Both the position numbers and the translations under genes were made by a program. This document shows positions 17,692 through 26,091 of a DNA stretch of 64,000 nt, piece by piece; position 1 is the stretch's first letter; each line of letters starts with the position of its first letter. Under the pieces are notes generated by a model, which saw only the letters and a program-made list of their open reading frames with translations, was not told where the DNA came from and searched no databases. The stretch comes from Pseudomonas alcaliphila JAB1. Its GTDB lineage: Bacteria; Pseudomonadota; Gammaproteobacteria; Pseudomonadales; Pseudomonadaceae. The stretch spans positions 4,463,501 to 4,527,500 of the forward strand of contig NZ_CP016162.1 of the NCBI RefSeq assembly GCF_001941865.1. Direction: 5' to 3'.

Positions 17692-18486
17692 CTAACGCGC
17701 CTCGGCCATCAACTCGCACAACCGCTCGATGGCGCCCAGCATCTGCCGGCTAGGCCGTTCCAGGCCCTTGTCCGGCACCGCCCAGACCTGCCCCAGGCGC
17801 ACTGCATGCAGCTGCGGCCAGGCCTGCCAGGCGCTCAGCTCGGCATTGCTGCCACCGAGTATCACCTCCGGGTCACGCGCCAGCACCGCCTCGACGCTTA
17901 CCTGCGGCGCCGGCTGCGGCAGGTCGGCGAACAGGTTGCGCGCGCCGCACACCTGCAGGGCGTCACCAATCAGTTGCTCGCCTCCAATGGTGTAAAGCGG
18001 TTGGTGCCAGACCTGGTAGAACACCGCAAGGGGCTGCTCACGCCGGTAGCGCTGGCGCAGCGCGTCTAGTTCGGCGCGAAACTCGTCTGCCAGCCGCTCA
18101 CCCTGCTCGGCCCGGCCCACTCGCTCGCCAATACGCGCGAAGGCCTCGCCAAGTTGCTCGAGGCGCTGCGGCTCGACAATCAGCAGGTCAATGCCGAAAC
18201 GCTGCAACTGCGCTTGTTGCGCCGGCGGCACACTGCCAGGCGCGATGAGGATCAGATCCGGCGCCAGCTGCAACAGGCGCTCGAATTCCAGCTGGCCATA
18301 ACGACCGACTGTGGGGAGATGCGCCAGCGCGGCGGGACGCTCATCACCTTCGAGCACGCCGACCAGCAGGTCGGCGGCATCCAGATCGAGCATGATTTCA
18401 CTGAGCGATGGGGCCAGGCTGATCACCCGCTCGGCGGCTGTCAGCGGCAACGCCAGCAGGCAAAGCGCGAGCAGCAGCGTGCGCAT
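17692..18486 (-). CDS. BtuF-like periplasmic cobalamin-binding protein
   Basis: Periplasmic solute-binding protein of the helical-backbone (cluster A, BtuF/FhuD) class, 264 residues. A signal peptide spans about 1-18 (LLALCLLALPLTAA). The mature part starts RVISLAPSLSEIMLDLDAAD with the typical VGVLEGDERP and LAPDLILIAPGSVP. The true start is the ATG at 18486, which shares one base with the TGA of the gene upstream; a TTG one codon earlier is unlikely. The position next to riboswitch-controlled btuB supports cobalamin. No BtuC or BtuD is in the window. Confidence 0.85.
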   Translation of the reverse strand: MRTLLLALCLLALPLTAAERVISLAPSLSEIMLDLDAADLLVGVLEGDERPAALAHLPTVGRYGQLEFERLLQLAPDLILIAPGSVPPAQQAQLQRFGIDLLIVEPQRLEQLGEAFARIGERVGRAEQGERLADEFRAELDALRQRYRREQPLAVFYQVWHQPLYTIGGEQLIGDALQVCGARNLFADLPQPAPQVSVEAVLARDPEVILGGSNAELSAWQAWPQLHAVRLGQVWAVPDKGLERPSRQMLGAIERLCELMAEAR

Positions 18487-18899
18487 CAACCCAACTGGCG
18501 AGGTATGCGGTAGAGGCTGTGTAGCACGATGGACGACAGCGCCAGCAGTACCAACGGGATCGCCTCGAGGCCAGCAAGGACTGCCAACGCGGCGATCCAG
18601 GCAGGCAGCGCAGCGCCGAGTAAGGCGCGCAAACGGACACGATCCAGCTCCAGCCAGGCGGCCGGCTCATCGTCGCTGTCGAGAGCCTTTTCGGTCGCGA
18701 TCAGGGCGCGTTTGTAAGCGGAGAACAACGGCAGGCTGACGAACATCGAAGCCAGACCGGCGATGAACAACGGCATGGTCAGCACCGTGGTGCTGCCGCC
18801 GCCGAACAGCAGGTTGAACATGAACACGGGCGCCAGCGCCACGCCCAGCTGACGCCACCAGGCCAGCGCCAGGCGACGCTTTACCTGGCCTCGGGTCAC
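18486..18899 (-). CDS. Small integral membrane protein of unknown function
   Basis: A 137-residue protein with four hydrophobic segments at about 17-33, 38-60, 93-110 and 112-130 and a short charged loop ([20 protein letters not shown]) in the middle. I do not recognise a defined function; Pseudomonas genomes carry similar small membrane proteins between ribA and a BtuF-like gene. Its start overlaps the ribA stop by 4 bp and its stop overlaps the btuF-like start by 1 bp, so the three are translationally coupled. Confidence 0.8.
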   Translation of the reverse strand: MTRGQVKRRLALAWWRQLGVALAPVFMFNLLFGGGSTTVLTMPLFIAGLASMFVSLPLFSAYKRALIATEKALDSDDEPAAWLELDRVRLRALLGAALPAWIAALAVLAGLEAIPLVLLALSSIVLHSLYRIPRQLG

Positions 18900-19516
18900 A
18901 GGCTCTCCTCGGTCTCGCCCTGATGCTGGTTGCCCAGCATATGGCCGAGCTTGCCGGCCTTGGTGGCGAGGTAGCGCTTGTTGTAGGGGTTGTGCGCAAT
19001 CTGCAGCGGCACACGGTGATCCACGGCGATGCCCATGTCGCCCAAGGCTTTGACCTTGCGCGGGTTATTGGTCATCAGCTTGAGGCTGTCGATGCCCAGG
19101 TGCTCGAGCATCGGCAGGCAGATGGCGTAATCACGCTGGTCGGCGCCGAAACCCAGGCGCTCGTTGGCTTCCACGGTATCGGCACCGCCGTCCTGCAGTT
19201 CATAGGCGCGGATCTTGTTCAGCAGACCAATACCACGGCCCTCCTGACGCAGATACAGCAGCACGCCGCGGCCTTCGTTGGCGATGGCCTGCAACGCCGC
19301 CTGCAGCTGGGCACCACAGTCGCAACGCAGGCTGAACAGCGCGTCGCCGGTCAGGCATTCGGAATGCAGACGCCCCAGCACCGGTGCACCGTCGGCGACG
19401 TTGCCGAAGGTCAGGGCGACATGTTCCTTGCCGGTAGCCTCATCGAGGAAACCGTGCATGGTGAACACGCCAAAGGGGGTGGGCAGTTGGGAGGCGGCGA
19501 CGAACACGACGGACAC
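18896..19516 (-). CDS. ribA: GTP cyclohydrolase II
   Basis: First enzyme of riboflavin synthesis, converting GTP to 2,5-diamino-6-ribosylamino-4-pyrimidinone phosphate. It is 206 residues. The zinc ligands are Cys54, Cys65 and Cys67 ([18 protein letters not shown]), and the catalytic region [20 protein letters not shown] is intact. The frame is open to 19621, but the family N-terminus ([12 protein letters not shown]) implies a GTG at 19516, placed 8 bp after GGAG; a GTG at 19507 is the alternative. It supplies the activity that the degenerate second domain of RibBA (23889-24968) appears to have lost. Confidence 0.94.
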   Translation of the reverse strand: MSVVFVAASQLPTPFGVFTMHGFLDEATGKEHVALTFGNVADGAPVLGRLHSECLTGDALFSLRCDCGAQLQAALQAIANEGRGVLLYLRQEGRGIGLLNKIRAYELQDGGADTVEANERLGFGADQRDYAICLPMLEHLGIDSLKLMTNNPRKVKALGDMGIAVDHRVPLQIAHNPYNKRYLATKAGKLGHMLGNQHQGETEESL

Positions 19517-19578
19517 CGGAACAACTCCAATCAGGCAGAAAGGCAGGGATTGTACCACCAGCTTCAGGCTTGCAGAGC

Positions 19579-19752
19579 GTAGGGCGGACTCAGGAGCGAA
19601 GCGAACAGTCCGCCGGGCCATGCCCAGTTCGGCACCACGACGTACCAGCGGAACTCCAGCTCCAACGGCGTACTGCTTCGCGAGTACGCCCTACACGCTG
19701 CTCGCGAAGCTTCTGTGCTGCCCATGTTCGCGAGCAGAGTTCGCTCCTACAG
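19579..19752. repeat. Composite repeat (GTAGGGCGG and GCTCCTAC arms)
   Basis: GTAGGGCGGACTCAGGAGCG at the left, GCGTACTGCTTCGCGAGTAC near 19669 and CGAGCAGAGTTCGCTCCTAC at the right form several inverted segments. A close relative lies at 29858-30026. No gene is present in the gap from 19517 to 19768. Confidence 0.6.
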
Positions 19753-19768
19753 AAAGCAGGCTCTGTCA

Positions 19769-20413
19769 TCAGTGCTTCGACTCCAGCACCAGCATGCCCT
19801 GGTCCTCGCGCCAGCCGACGCGGTTGAGGAAGCTCATGCCCAGCAGCGCCTCGTGGGGCGCTCCGCCTTCCAGCACCACGGCCTCGACGCCCAGCACCTC
19901 CAGGTCACCGACCTTCACCCGGTCGAGCACCACCCGCCAGCCACGAGCGACACCACTGGCCGTGTTGACCTGCAGCGGCCTGCCGCTGACCCGGTAATCG
20001 ATACCCAGGCGCCGGGCATGGGCGTCGTTGAGCGCCACCGAGGTGGCGCCGGTATCCACCAGAAACTGCACCGTCTGGCCGTTGACCGAACCGGCCACCC
20101 AGTAATGTCCGCCAATGCCCTTGGCGATGCTCAGGCGCTTCCTTACCGGCTCGGCAAAACCGGCACTGTATTCACGACTCAGTGGATAGGCGCGCTCGAC
20201 TCCCTCGACACGCAGCACCGCGCCCTGCTTGTCGACGCTGACTACCTCTACCCCGCCCGGACCGCTCTGGCCGACCCGCACCAGCTTGCGCTGGCCATCG
20301 ACATTGAGCACCGCCGCACCGGGAAACAGGCCAACCACCTGGACCTGAGAGGCCGCCCAGGGAGAACTCGCACATAGCAGCGCCAGCGCGGCGAGACAGT
20401 GACGAAGCTGCAT
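19769..20413 (-). CDS. Retropepsin-like periplasmic aspartic protease
   Basis: Single-domain aspartic protease (clan AA, retropepsin type), 214 residues. A signal peptide of about 21 residues is followed by a linker region (VQVVGLFPGAAVLNVDGQR) and then the protease fold. The catalytic motif VDTGATSVAL is at about 118-127, and the second hallmark LLGMSFLNRV is near 191-200. Such single-domain forms act as dimers. The target is unknown. It lies 18 bp after a solute-binding protein gene on the same strand and is followed by repeats. Confidence 0.85.
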   Translation of the reverse strand: MQLRHCLAALALLCASSPWAASQVQVVGLFPGAAVLNVDGQRKLVRVGQSGPGGVEVVSVDKQGAVLRVEGVERAYPLSREYSAGFAEPVRKRLSIAKGIGGHYWVAGSVNGQTVQFLVDTGATSVALNDAHARRLGIDYRVSGRPLQVNTASGVARGWRVVLDRVKVGDLEVLGVEAVVLEGGAPHEALLGMSFLNRVGWREDQGMLVLESKH

Positions 20414-20431
20414 GTGTGAAGGCCTCCCGGC

Positions 20432-21166
20432 TCAGTCGAAGGGATAGGGTTGCTGCCAGCGCTCGAAGATTGGCCGCAGCTCACCACTGGCGATCAGCTG
20501 CGTCATACGCTGATCGAAGAGCTTGGCCAGGGTATGGCCGCGTGGCGTATCAGCAAAGCCGAGATAGAGCGGCAATTGCGTCAGATTCGTCACCCGGTAT
20601 TGCTGCGGCTTGGCGGCCCGGCCCATTATGTAGTCGACCTCAGGACGGGCATCGATATAGAAATCCGCGTGGCCCAGCTCGAGCATGCCGAGGATACCGT
20701 CGCGCCGCTGTACTTCCCGGTAGTCGCGCACATTCGGCAGATATTCCTCGTAACCGTAGCCTCGCCCCCAGACCAGCCGGTACTTGCCCAGGCTGTCGAG
20801 GGTCGGCACCGGTTTGTCCTTGAGGCCAAGTGCGACGATCTGACCACGGTCATAGTGGTGCTTGGGGTAGAACACCGGCCCCTCGACCTCGCCACGATAG
20901 GAACCGACACAGGCATCGGCTTCGCCACGCTGCACCAACCCGACAGAACGGGTGTATGGCACGCTGTGAATATCCAGACGGACGCCTGCCGGCTCGAACA
21001 CCTCGCGCATGACGTCCCAGCCCAGACCGGTACCATCGGCTTCGGTATAGGCCTCCCAGATCTCACTGGCCAGACGTATTTCACCTGGCAGCTCGCTCTG
21101 AGCCTGAGCACCAGACAAGGCAGAGAGCATCAGCAGCATCCCCAGCCAGACTTGCCTCATGCGCAT
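20432..21166 (-). CDS. Periplasmic solute-binding protein (SBP_bac_3 type)
   Basis: Family-3-type extracellular solute-binding protein, 244 residues, with a signal peptide (LGMLLMLSALSGAQAQ) and the core LASEIWEAYTEADGTGLGWD and RGEADACVGSYRGE. It resembles amino-acid-binding proteins but has no ABC permease or ATPase beside it, so it may be a sensor-like or orphan binder. The ATG at 21166 lies 5 bp after AAGGAG, which overlaps the pgpA stop; the GTG at 21172 is too close to that Shine-Dalgarno. Confidence 0.82.
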   Translation of the reverse strand: MRMRQVWLGMLLMLSALSGAQAQSELPGEIRLASEIWEAYTEADGTGLGWDVMREVFEPAGVRLDIHSVPYTRSVGLVQRGEADACVGSYRGEVEGPVFYPKHHYDRGQIVALGLKDKPVPTLDSLGKYRLVWGRGYGYEEYLPNVRDYREVQRRDGILGMLELGHADFYIDARPEVDYIMGRAAKPQQYRVTNLTQLPLYLGFADTPRGHTLAKLFDQRMTQLIASGELRPIFERWQQPYPFD

Positions 21167-21175
21167 GTCCACTCC

Positions 21176-21703
21176 TTAGAAACCCAGCCCGGCTCCATAG
21201 TTGGCCCAGCCCCAGACCAATCCCTGCATCGCCAACCAGGCAAAGACCCCGGCAATGACATCATCGAGCATGATGCCGACGCCGCCATGTACGTGGCGGT
21301 CGATCCAGCGAATCGGCCAGGGTTTGACGATGTCGAACAGGCGAAACATGAGAAAGCCTAGCAGCAACCAGACCCACCCCTCGGGCACCAGCCACAGGGT
21401 GATCCACATGCCGACCATCTCGTCCCAGACGATGCCTTCGTGATCGTGCACGCGCAGGTCATCGGCCACCTTGCCGCACAGCCAGAAGCCGAACAGCATG
21501 GTCACGCCGAGCATCAGCCAGTAGCCCCAGTCCGGCAACATCTGCCATAGCGGCACGAACGGCAGCGCCACCAGCGAGCCCCAGGTGCCGGGCGCCTTGG
21601 GCAGGGTGCCGGAGCCGAAGCCGAAGGCGATGAAGTGCCAGGGATTGCGCCACACCGAGGGCGGTACGTATTCGGCGGGAACCTGGTTGGGGTGATCGGT
21701 CAC
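21176..21703 (-). CDS. pgpA: Phosphatidylglycerophosphatase A
   Basis: Inner-membrane phosphatase that forms phosphatidylglycerol from its phosphate, 175 residues. Family marks include FGFGSGTLPKAPGTWGSL near the N-terminus, the metal-binding DDLRVHDHEGIVWDEMVGMW and the C-terminal RHVHGGVGIMLDDVIAGVFA. Four hydrophobic spans are visible. It follows thiL by 15 bp in the long rib-nusB-thiL unit, the standard Pseudomonas order. Confidence 0.95.
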   Translation of the reverse strand: MTDHPNQVPAEYVPPSVWRNPWHFIAFGFGSGTLPKAPGTWGSLVALPFVPLWQMLPDWGYWLMLGVTMLFGFWLCGKVADDLRVHDHEGIVWDEMVGMWITLWLVPEGWVWLLLGFLMFRLFDIVKPWPIRWIDRHVHGGVGIMLDDVIAGVFAWLAMQGLVWGWANYGAGLGF

Positions 21704-21718
21704 GCGTACTCCGTCCTG

Positions 21719-22672
21719 TCAGAAATGTTGGTAGCCGCCACGCGGCGGCTCGATGGGCTGGCCGGCGGCGTCCAGCAACTCTACCCCAGTACCGGCCTGC
21801 ACACGGCCAATCACCCGTATTTCGGGCCAATCGGCCTGCAGGTCGGCGAGCAGGGCTGGCGGTAGGGTAAAGGCCAGTCGGTAGTCGTCGCCACCGCCCA
21901 GCGCGCAGATCCGCGCCTGCTGCTCGCCGGCGAAGGCGCGCAGCGCTGCAGACAGCGGCACCTGCTCCAGCTCGATCTTAAGGGCGACCTGTGAAGCCTT
22001 GGCGATATGCCCGCAGTCGGCCAACAGGCCGTCGGAAATATCCAGCGCGGCCGTGGCGCGGCCACGCAGCGCTTGCCCCAAAGCCAATTGCGGTTGCGGC
22101 GACCAGTAGCGCGCCAGCAAGGCTTCGCTGATGTCCGCCGCCACCTCGCGCTGCCCCAGCACCAGCGGCAGCGCGCCCGCGGCATCGCCCAGCTCGCCGC
22201 CGACGCAAAGCAGATCACCCACCTGCGCGCCGCTACGCAGCAGCGCCTGCCCGCTCGGCACTCGGCCGAACACGGTGAGCGTCAGGCTCAGCGGACCCCG
22301 CGTGGTGTCGCCACCGACCAGCGCCAGTGAACAGTTCTGCGCCATCGTTTGCAGGCCACGAGCGAACTCGGCCAGCCAGGCTTCATTGGCGCTCGGCAGG
22401 GTCAGAGCGAGGGTAAAGGCCAGCGGCGTAGCGCCCATAGCGGCCAGATCACTGGCGGAAACGGCCAGCGCGCGCTGACCGAGGAGAAAGGCATCGCAGG
22501 ATTCAGGGAAATGCACCCCGGCGACCAAGGTGTCGGTGGAAACCGCCAGCTGTTCACCGGCGGGCAACGCCAGTAGCGCGCAGTCATCACCAATGCCGAG
22601 AACCACGCCGTCGCCGCCCTGAGCACAACGGGCGGCGGCGAAGTAGCGACGGATCAGCTCGAACTCATTCAC
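21719..22672 (-). CDS. thiL: Thiamine-monophosphate kinase
   Basis: Phosphorylates thiamine phosphate to thiamine diphosphate, the cofactor needed by Dxs in the same window. It is 317 residues of the PurM/ThiL fold. The N-terminal ATP/Mg region shows [20 protein letters not shown] and [10 protein letters not shown]; the middle has [20 protein letters not shown] and the C-terminal [19 protein letters not shown]. It overlaps the nusB stop by 4 bp. Confidence 0.96.
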   Translation of the reverse strand: MNEFELIRRYFAAARCAQGGDGVVLGIGDDCALLALPAGEQLAVSTDTLVAGVHFPESCDAFLLGQRALAVSASDLAAMGATPLAFTLALTLPSANEAWLAEFARGLQTMAQNCSLALVGGDTTRGPLSLTLTVFGRVPSGQALLRSGAQVGDLLCVGGELGDAAGALPLVLGQREVAADISEALLARYWSPQPQLALGQALRGRATAALDISDGLLADCGHIAKASQVALKIELEQVPLSAALRAFAGEQQARICALGGGDDYRLAFTLPPALLADLQADWPEIRVIGRVQAGTGVELLDAAGQPIEPPRGGYQHF

Positions 22673-23148
22673 CGTTTGTTGGCGTTGACTTCGGCGGCAC
22701 GCAGCTTGGGCGCGAGCTTGTCGAGAATGCCGTTGACGAACTTGTGCCCGTCGGTGGCACCGAACACCTTGGCCAGCTCGATACCTTCGTTGATCACCAC
22801 CTTGTAGGGGACGTCGACGCGGTTCTTCAGCTCGTAGGTGGACAGGCGCAGGATGGCCAGCTCGACCGGATCGATCTCTTCCAGCGGGCGATCAAGCAGG
22901 GGCGTGAAGGTCTCGTCCAGCTCGGTCTTCTGCCGCGGCACGCCGTGCAGGATTTCGTGGAAGTAGGCGCCATCGACCTTGCTGAAATCGTTGTCGACGC
23001 GGAACTGCGCTTCGATCTCGTTCAGCGGCTGGCCGGCGATATGCCAGGAGTACAGGGCCTGCATGGCCAGGGTACGGGCTTCGCGGCGCGCGAGGATCTT
23101 GCCGCTAGGGCCCTTCTTGGCCGGCTGGCCGTTACCGGAGTTGCTCAC
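22669..23148 (-). CDS. nusB: Transcription antitermination factor NusB
   Basis: All-helical RNA-binding factor that, with S10 (NusE), acts in rRNA antitermination. It is 159 residues with [20 protein letters not shown] near the start, [20 protein letters not shown] in the middle and the conserved [20 protein letters not shown]. It overlaps ribH upstream and thiL downstream by 4 bp each, showing tight translational coupling. Confidence 0.97.
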   Translation of the reverse strand: MSNSGNGQPAKKGPSGKILARREARTLAMQALYSWHIAGQPLNEIEAQFRVDNDFSKVDGAYFHEILHGVPRQKTELDETFTPLLDRPLEEIDPVELAILRLSTYELKNRVDVPYKVVINEGIELAKVFGATDGHKFVNGILDKLAPKLRAAEVNANKR

Positions 23149-23621
23149 TTGGCCTCCAACTGCGCCAGCAGGCTGACCATTTCCAGGGCAGACAGCGCAG
23201 CTTCGGCACCCTTGTTACCCGCCTTGGTGCCGGAACGCTCGATGGCTTGCTCGATGGAGTCGACGGTCAGCACGCCGAACGCGACCGGCACGCCGTATTC
23301 CATGGAAACCTGGGCCAGGCCCTTGGTGCACTCGCCTGCCACGTATTCGAAGTGCGGGGTGCCGCCACGGATGACCGCGCCCAGGGCGATGATCGCCGCG
23401 TACTCGCCACGCTGAGCGACCTTCTGGGTAACCAGCGGAATCTCGAAAGCACCCGGCGCACGGATGATGGTGATGTCGCTCTCGCTCACGCCGTGGCGAA
23501 CCAGGGCGTCGATAGCGCCGCTGACCAGGCTCTCGACGACGAAGCTGTTGAAACGGCCTACCACCAGGGCGTATTTGCCCTTCGGGGCGATGAAGGTACC
23601 TTCGATGGTCTTCAGGGTCAT
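23145..23621 (-). CDS. ribH: 6,7-dimethyl-8-ribityllumazine synthase
   Basis: Penultimate riboflavin enzyme, 158 residues, which condenses the RibBA and RibD products. The motifs [35 protein letters not shown] and [20 protein letters not shown] are intact, including the catalytic His in PHFEYV. The ATG at 23621 gives the family start [18 protein letters not shown]; an in-frame start at 23633 adds four unlikely residues. It precedes nusB with a 4-bp overlap and follows ribBA after a repeat-filled 267-bp gap. Confidence 0.96.
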   Translation of the reverse strand: MTLKTIEGTFIAPKGKYALVVGRFNSFVVESLVSGAIDALVRHGVSESDITIIRAPGAFEIPLVTQKVAQRGEYAAIIALGAVIRGGTPHFEYVAGECTKGLAQVSMEYGVPVAFGVLTVDSIEQAIERSGTKAGNKGAEAALSALEMVSLLAQLEAK

Positions 23622-23689
23622 GACGGGTCTCACATGGGTTAAAGAGCCGGAGCGCCTTGCGCCCCGAAAATAAAATTCGTTTGTCAGCG

Positions 23690-23746
23690 TAGCCCGGATG
23701 CAATCCGGGGCCTGACGCTGAATTCCCGGATTTCATCCGGGCTACA
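23690..23746. repeat. Inverted repeat (AGCCCGGAT...ATCCGGGCT)
   Basis: TAGCCCGGATGCAATCCGGG on the left faces CCCGGATTTCATCCGGGCTA on the right, in the ribBA-ribH gap. The type is common in pseudomonads. Confidence 0.65.
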
Positions 23747-23757
23747 GGTTTTAAGCT

Positions 23758-23862
23758 CCCCTCTCCCACTTGTGGGAGAGGGGTCGGGGGAGAGGGCAAT
23801 GGCATGCGCCGAAACACCCTCTCCCGCCCTTCGGGCACCCTCTCCCGGAGGGAGAGGGTCAT
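23758..23862. repeat. CTCTCCC palindromic repeat cluster
   Basis: CCCTCTCCCACTTGTGGGAG, then CACCCTCTCCCGCCCTTCGG and CCCTCTCCCGGAGGGAGAGG form successive palindromes. They sit inside the rib operon between ribBA and ribH and might stabilise or process the transcript. Confidence 0.6.
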
Positions 23863-23888
23863 CAGATGCGGCTCTGTCGAGCCGCTTC

Positions 23889-24968
23889 TTATTTAGAAGG
23901 CAGGTATTCTACAACCTCGAGGTCGAAGCCGGATATCGCGTTGAACTTCATCGGCGAGCTCATCAGGCGCATCTTGCGTACGCCGAGGTCGCGCAGAATC
24001 TGCGAGCCAGCGCCTACGGTGCTGTAGGTCGCCGGGTTGGCTGGCTGCTGACGGCTGATCAGCGCCAGCAGCTCCGGCCCGGTCAGCGGGTTGCCCAGCA
24101 GCAGCACCACGCCGCTGCCGGCCTTGGCAACTTCCGCCATGGCAGCGCGCATGCTCCAGCGCCCCGGCTGGTTGACCATGAACAGGTCGCGCAGCGGGTC
24201 CATGTTGTGCACGCGCACCAGGGTCGGTTCCTCGGCACAGATGGTGCCCAGGGTCAGCGCCATGTGCGCGGTGTTTTCCACGCCATCGCGATAGGTCACC
24301 AGGTTGAACTGGCCCAGTTCGGTGTCCAGCGGCTGCTCGCTGATGCGTTCGACAGTGCGCTCGTGGATCAGACGGTAGTGGATCAGGTCGGCGATGGTGC
24401 CGATCTTCAGGCCGTGCTCTTCGGCGAACTTCTCCAGCTCCGGGCGACGCGCCATGGTGCCGTCGTCGTTCATGATCTCGCAGATCACCCCGCTCGGTTC
24501 GAAACCGCCCATGCGCGCCAGGTCGCAAGCGGCTTCGGTGTGGCCGGCACGCGCCAGTACACCGCCGGGCTGGGCCATCAGCGGGAAGATGTGGCCGGGG
24601 CTGACGATATCCTCGGCCACGGCATTCTTGGCGACGGCAGCCTGTACGGTACGCGCGCGGTCGGCAGCGGAGATGCCGGTGGTCACGCCCTCGGCGGCCT
24701 CGATGGAGACGGTGAACTTGGTGCCGAAGCCGGAACCGTTGCGCGGCGCCATCAGCGGCAGCTTGAGCAGCTCGCAGCGCTCGCGGGTCATCGGCATGCA
24801 GATCAGGCCACGGGCGAAGCGGGCCATGAAGTTGATGTGCTCGGCGGTGACGCATTCGGAGGCGATGATGATGTCGCCTTCGTTCTCGCGGTCCTCGTCA
24901 TCCATGAGGATGACCATCTTGCCGGCGCGGATGTCTTCGATCAGTTCTTCAGCGGTGTTGAGCGCCAT
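23889..24968 (-). CDS. ribBA: DHBP synthase with degenerate GTP cyclohydrolase II domain (RibBA-type)
   Basis: The N-terminal 200 residues form 3,4-dihydroxy-2-butanone 4-phosphate synthase, with the acidic loop [16 protein letters not shown] at about 23-38, [14 protein letters not shown] and [15 protein letters not shown]. The C-terminal 150 residues have the GTP cyclohydrolase II fold but lack its zinc cysteines: where a true enzyme has SECLTGD...CDCG this one reads [19 protein letters not shown]. The second activity is therefore probably absent, as known for other Pseudomonas hybrid proteins, and stand-alone RibA supplies it. AGGAG lies 8 bp before the ATG. It follows ribC by 12 bp. Confidence 0.93.
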   Translation of the reverse strand: MALNTAEELIEDIRAGKMVILMDDEDRENEGDIIIASECVTAEHINFMARFARGLICMPMTRERCELLKLPLMAPRNGSGFGTKFTVSIEAAEGVTTGISAADRARTVQAAVAKNAVAEDIVSPGHIFPLMAQPGGVLARAGHTEAACDLARMGGFEPSGVICEIMNDDGTMARRPELEKFAEEHGLKIGTIADLIHYRLIHERTVERISEQPLDTELGQFNLVTYRDGVENTAHMALTLGTICAEEPTLVRVHNMDPLRDLFMVNQPGRWSMRAAMAEVAKAGSGVVLLLGNPLTGPELLALISRQQPANPATYSTVGAGSQILRDLGVRKMRLMSSPMKFNAISGFDLEVVEYLPSK

Positions 24969-24980
24969 CGGGGCGTCTCC

Positions 24981-25643
24981 TCAATTCTTCAGGTAGCCGT
25001 GTTCGGCGAGAAAGCTTTCGGTCAGGCCCGAGGCCTTGGGCTCGGCGGCCTTGTCGCCGAGCAGCAGGCGCTCCAGGTAGCGAGCCAGCAGGTCGACTTC
25101 GAGGTTGACCTTACGCCCGGCCTGGTAGTCGACCATGATGGTCTCGGCCAGGGTGTGCGGGACGATGGTCAGTTCGAACTCGGCGCCATCGACCGCGTTG
25201 ACGGTCAGGCTGGTGCCGTCGACGGTGATCGAGCCCTTGTGCGCGATGTACTTGGCCAGCTCACTCGGCGCGCGCACCCTGAACTGCACGGCGCGGGCGT
25301 TATCGGCACGCGAGACGATCTCGCCGACGCCGTCGACGTGGCCGCTGACCAGGTGCCCGCCGAGGCGGCTGGTGGGCGTCAGGGCCTTTTCCAGGTTCAC
25401 CGCGCTGCCGGGCTTGAGGTCGACGAAGGCGGTGCGCGCCAGCGTCTCGCGGCTGACGTCGGCCCAGAAGCCGTCGCCGGGCAGTTCCACTGCGGTCAGG
25501 CACACGCCGTTGACGGCGATGCTGTCGCCGAGCTTGACGTCACCCAGATCGAGCTTGCCGGTGGCCACGTAGACGCGCACGTCGCCGCCCTTGGGCGTCA
25601 TGGCGCGGATACTGCCAATGGCTTCGATTATGCCGGTGAACAT
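24981..25643 (-). CDS. ribC: Riboflavin synthase
   Basis: Final riboflavin enzyme, 220 residues, dismutating two ribityllumazines. It has the expected two lumazine-binding repeats: MFTGIIEAIGSIR...SIAVNGVCLTAVEL and LGGHLVSGHVDGVGEI...ITVDGTSLTVNAVDG. Naming varies; ribE is also used. GGAGG lies 3-5 bp upstream of ATG 25643. The start region is overlapped by a short leader ORF (25628-25684), and an FMN riboswitch lies 130 bp upstream, so its expression should respond to FMN. Confidence 0.96.
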   Translation of the reverse strand: MFTGIIEAIGSIRAMTPKGGDVRVYVATGKLDLGDVKLGDSIAVNGVCLTAVELPGDGFWADVSRETLARTAFVDLKPGSAVNLEKALTPTSRLGGHLVSGHVDGVGEIVSRADNARAVQFRVRAPSELAKYIAHKGSITVDGTSLTVNAVDGAEFELTIVPHTLAETIMVDYQAGRKVNLEVDLLARYLERLLLGDKAAEPKASGLTESFLAEHGYLKN

Positions 25644-25684
25644 ACGCCCTCCGGTTTCACGTTGAAGGTATTGCTGAACAGCAT
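25628..25684 (-). CDS. Putative 18-residue leader peptide overlapping the ribC start
   Basis: A short frame MLFSNTFNVKPEGVCSPA starts at ATG 25684, 7 bp after a good AGGAG (25692-25696), and ends TAA at 25628, inside ribC. It contains the ribC Shine-Dalgarno and reads through the ribC ATG in another frame. Its own Shine-Dalgarno is partly inside a hairpin. This arrangement suggests translational coupling to ribC. Whether it is translated or conserved cannot be told here. Confidence 0.45.
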   Translation of the reverse strand: MLFSNTFNVKPEGVCSPA

Positions 25685-25693
25685 GGACGAACT

Positions 25694-25714
25694 CCTGTTT
25701 TGGTCAAAAACAGG
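25694..25714 (-). promoter_or_regulatory. Hairpin covering the leader-ORF Shine-Dalgarno
   Basis: CCTGTTTT-TGACC-AAAACAGG on the minus strand is a perfect 8-bp stem with a 5-base loop. The AGG of the leader ORF's AGGAG lies in its 3' arm. It lies in the platform of the FMN riboswitch and may serve as the sequestering helix. Confidence 0.5.
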
Positions 25715-25772
25715 GCAATGCCGATCGATAGGGATTTCGCGGACACGCACGAGGCGCCCGTGGAGGGAATCC

Positions 25773-25922
25773 CGCTCTCTCTTTATCCGGACTATACCGT
25801 CGGCCCCGGAATCGCACCGGGTCTGCTCGACCTCGCCAGGCAGAAGCCATGGCGAGCGCTCGCGGGCTAGGTTCTACGAACCATTACCGCCGGTGGGGAA
25901 TTTCGCCCCGCCCTGAGAACGT
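25773..25922 (-). promoter_or_regulatory. FMN riboswitch (RFN element)
   Basis: The minus strand carries the conserved RFN segments in order: GTTCTCAGGGCGGGGCGAAA, TTCCCCACCGGCGGTAATGG, AGCCCGCGAGCG, GACCCGGTGCGATTCCGGGG, and CCGACGGTATAGTCCGGATA followed by AAGAGAG. It lies between ribD and ribC and should turn down ribC-ribBA-ribH and downstream genes when FMN is abundant. Confidence 0.95.
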
Positions 25923-25982
25923 TGCGGCCATATGAATGGCCGCGTGGCGTTTTACCATATTTATCGCTGTGGCGCATGGCTT

Positions 25983-26091
25983 GTAGGGTGCGCTGCGCGC
26001 AGCAGGGTCAACCGCCGATCGGCCAGGCCCACTCGAGTGGTTGCCACCGGGCAAGGGGGACTTAGAGAGAACTGCGACACACCCTACCTGG
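25983..26091. repeat. GTAGGGTG...CACCCTAC flanked element
   Basis: GTAGGGTGCGCTGCGCGCAG on the left and ACACACCCTAC on the right bound a segment downstream of ribD. It ends inside the ribD 3' end. The element is weakly structured. Confidence 0.45.

Noticed and set aside
23690..23862. CRISPR-like repeat array
   Set aside because: The units are palindromes of differing sequence without uniform spacers and there are no cas genes; REP-type repeats fit better.
23772..25916. A 714-codon plus-strand frame across ribBA, ribC and the FMN riboswitch
   Set aside because: It runs over a riboswitch and two confirmed genes on the other strand and has shadow composition.
25983..26091. Possible short gene between ribD and the FMN riboswitch
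   Set aside because: The open frame there has no Shine-Dalgarno, continues antisense into ribD and coincides with a repeat element.
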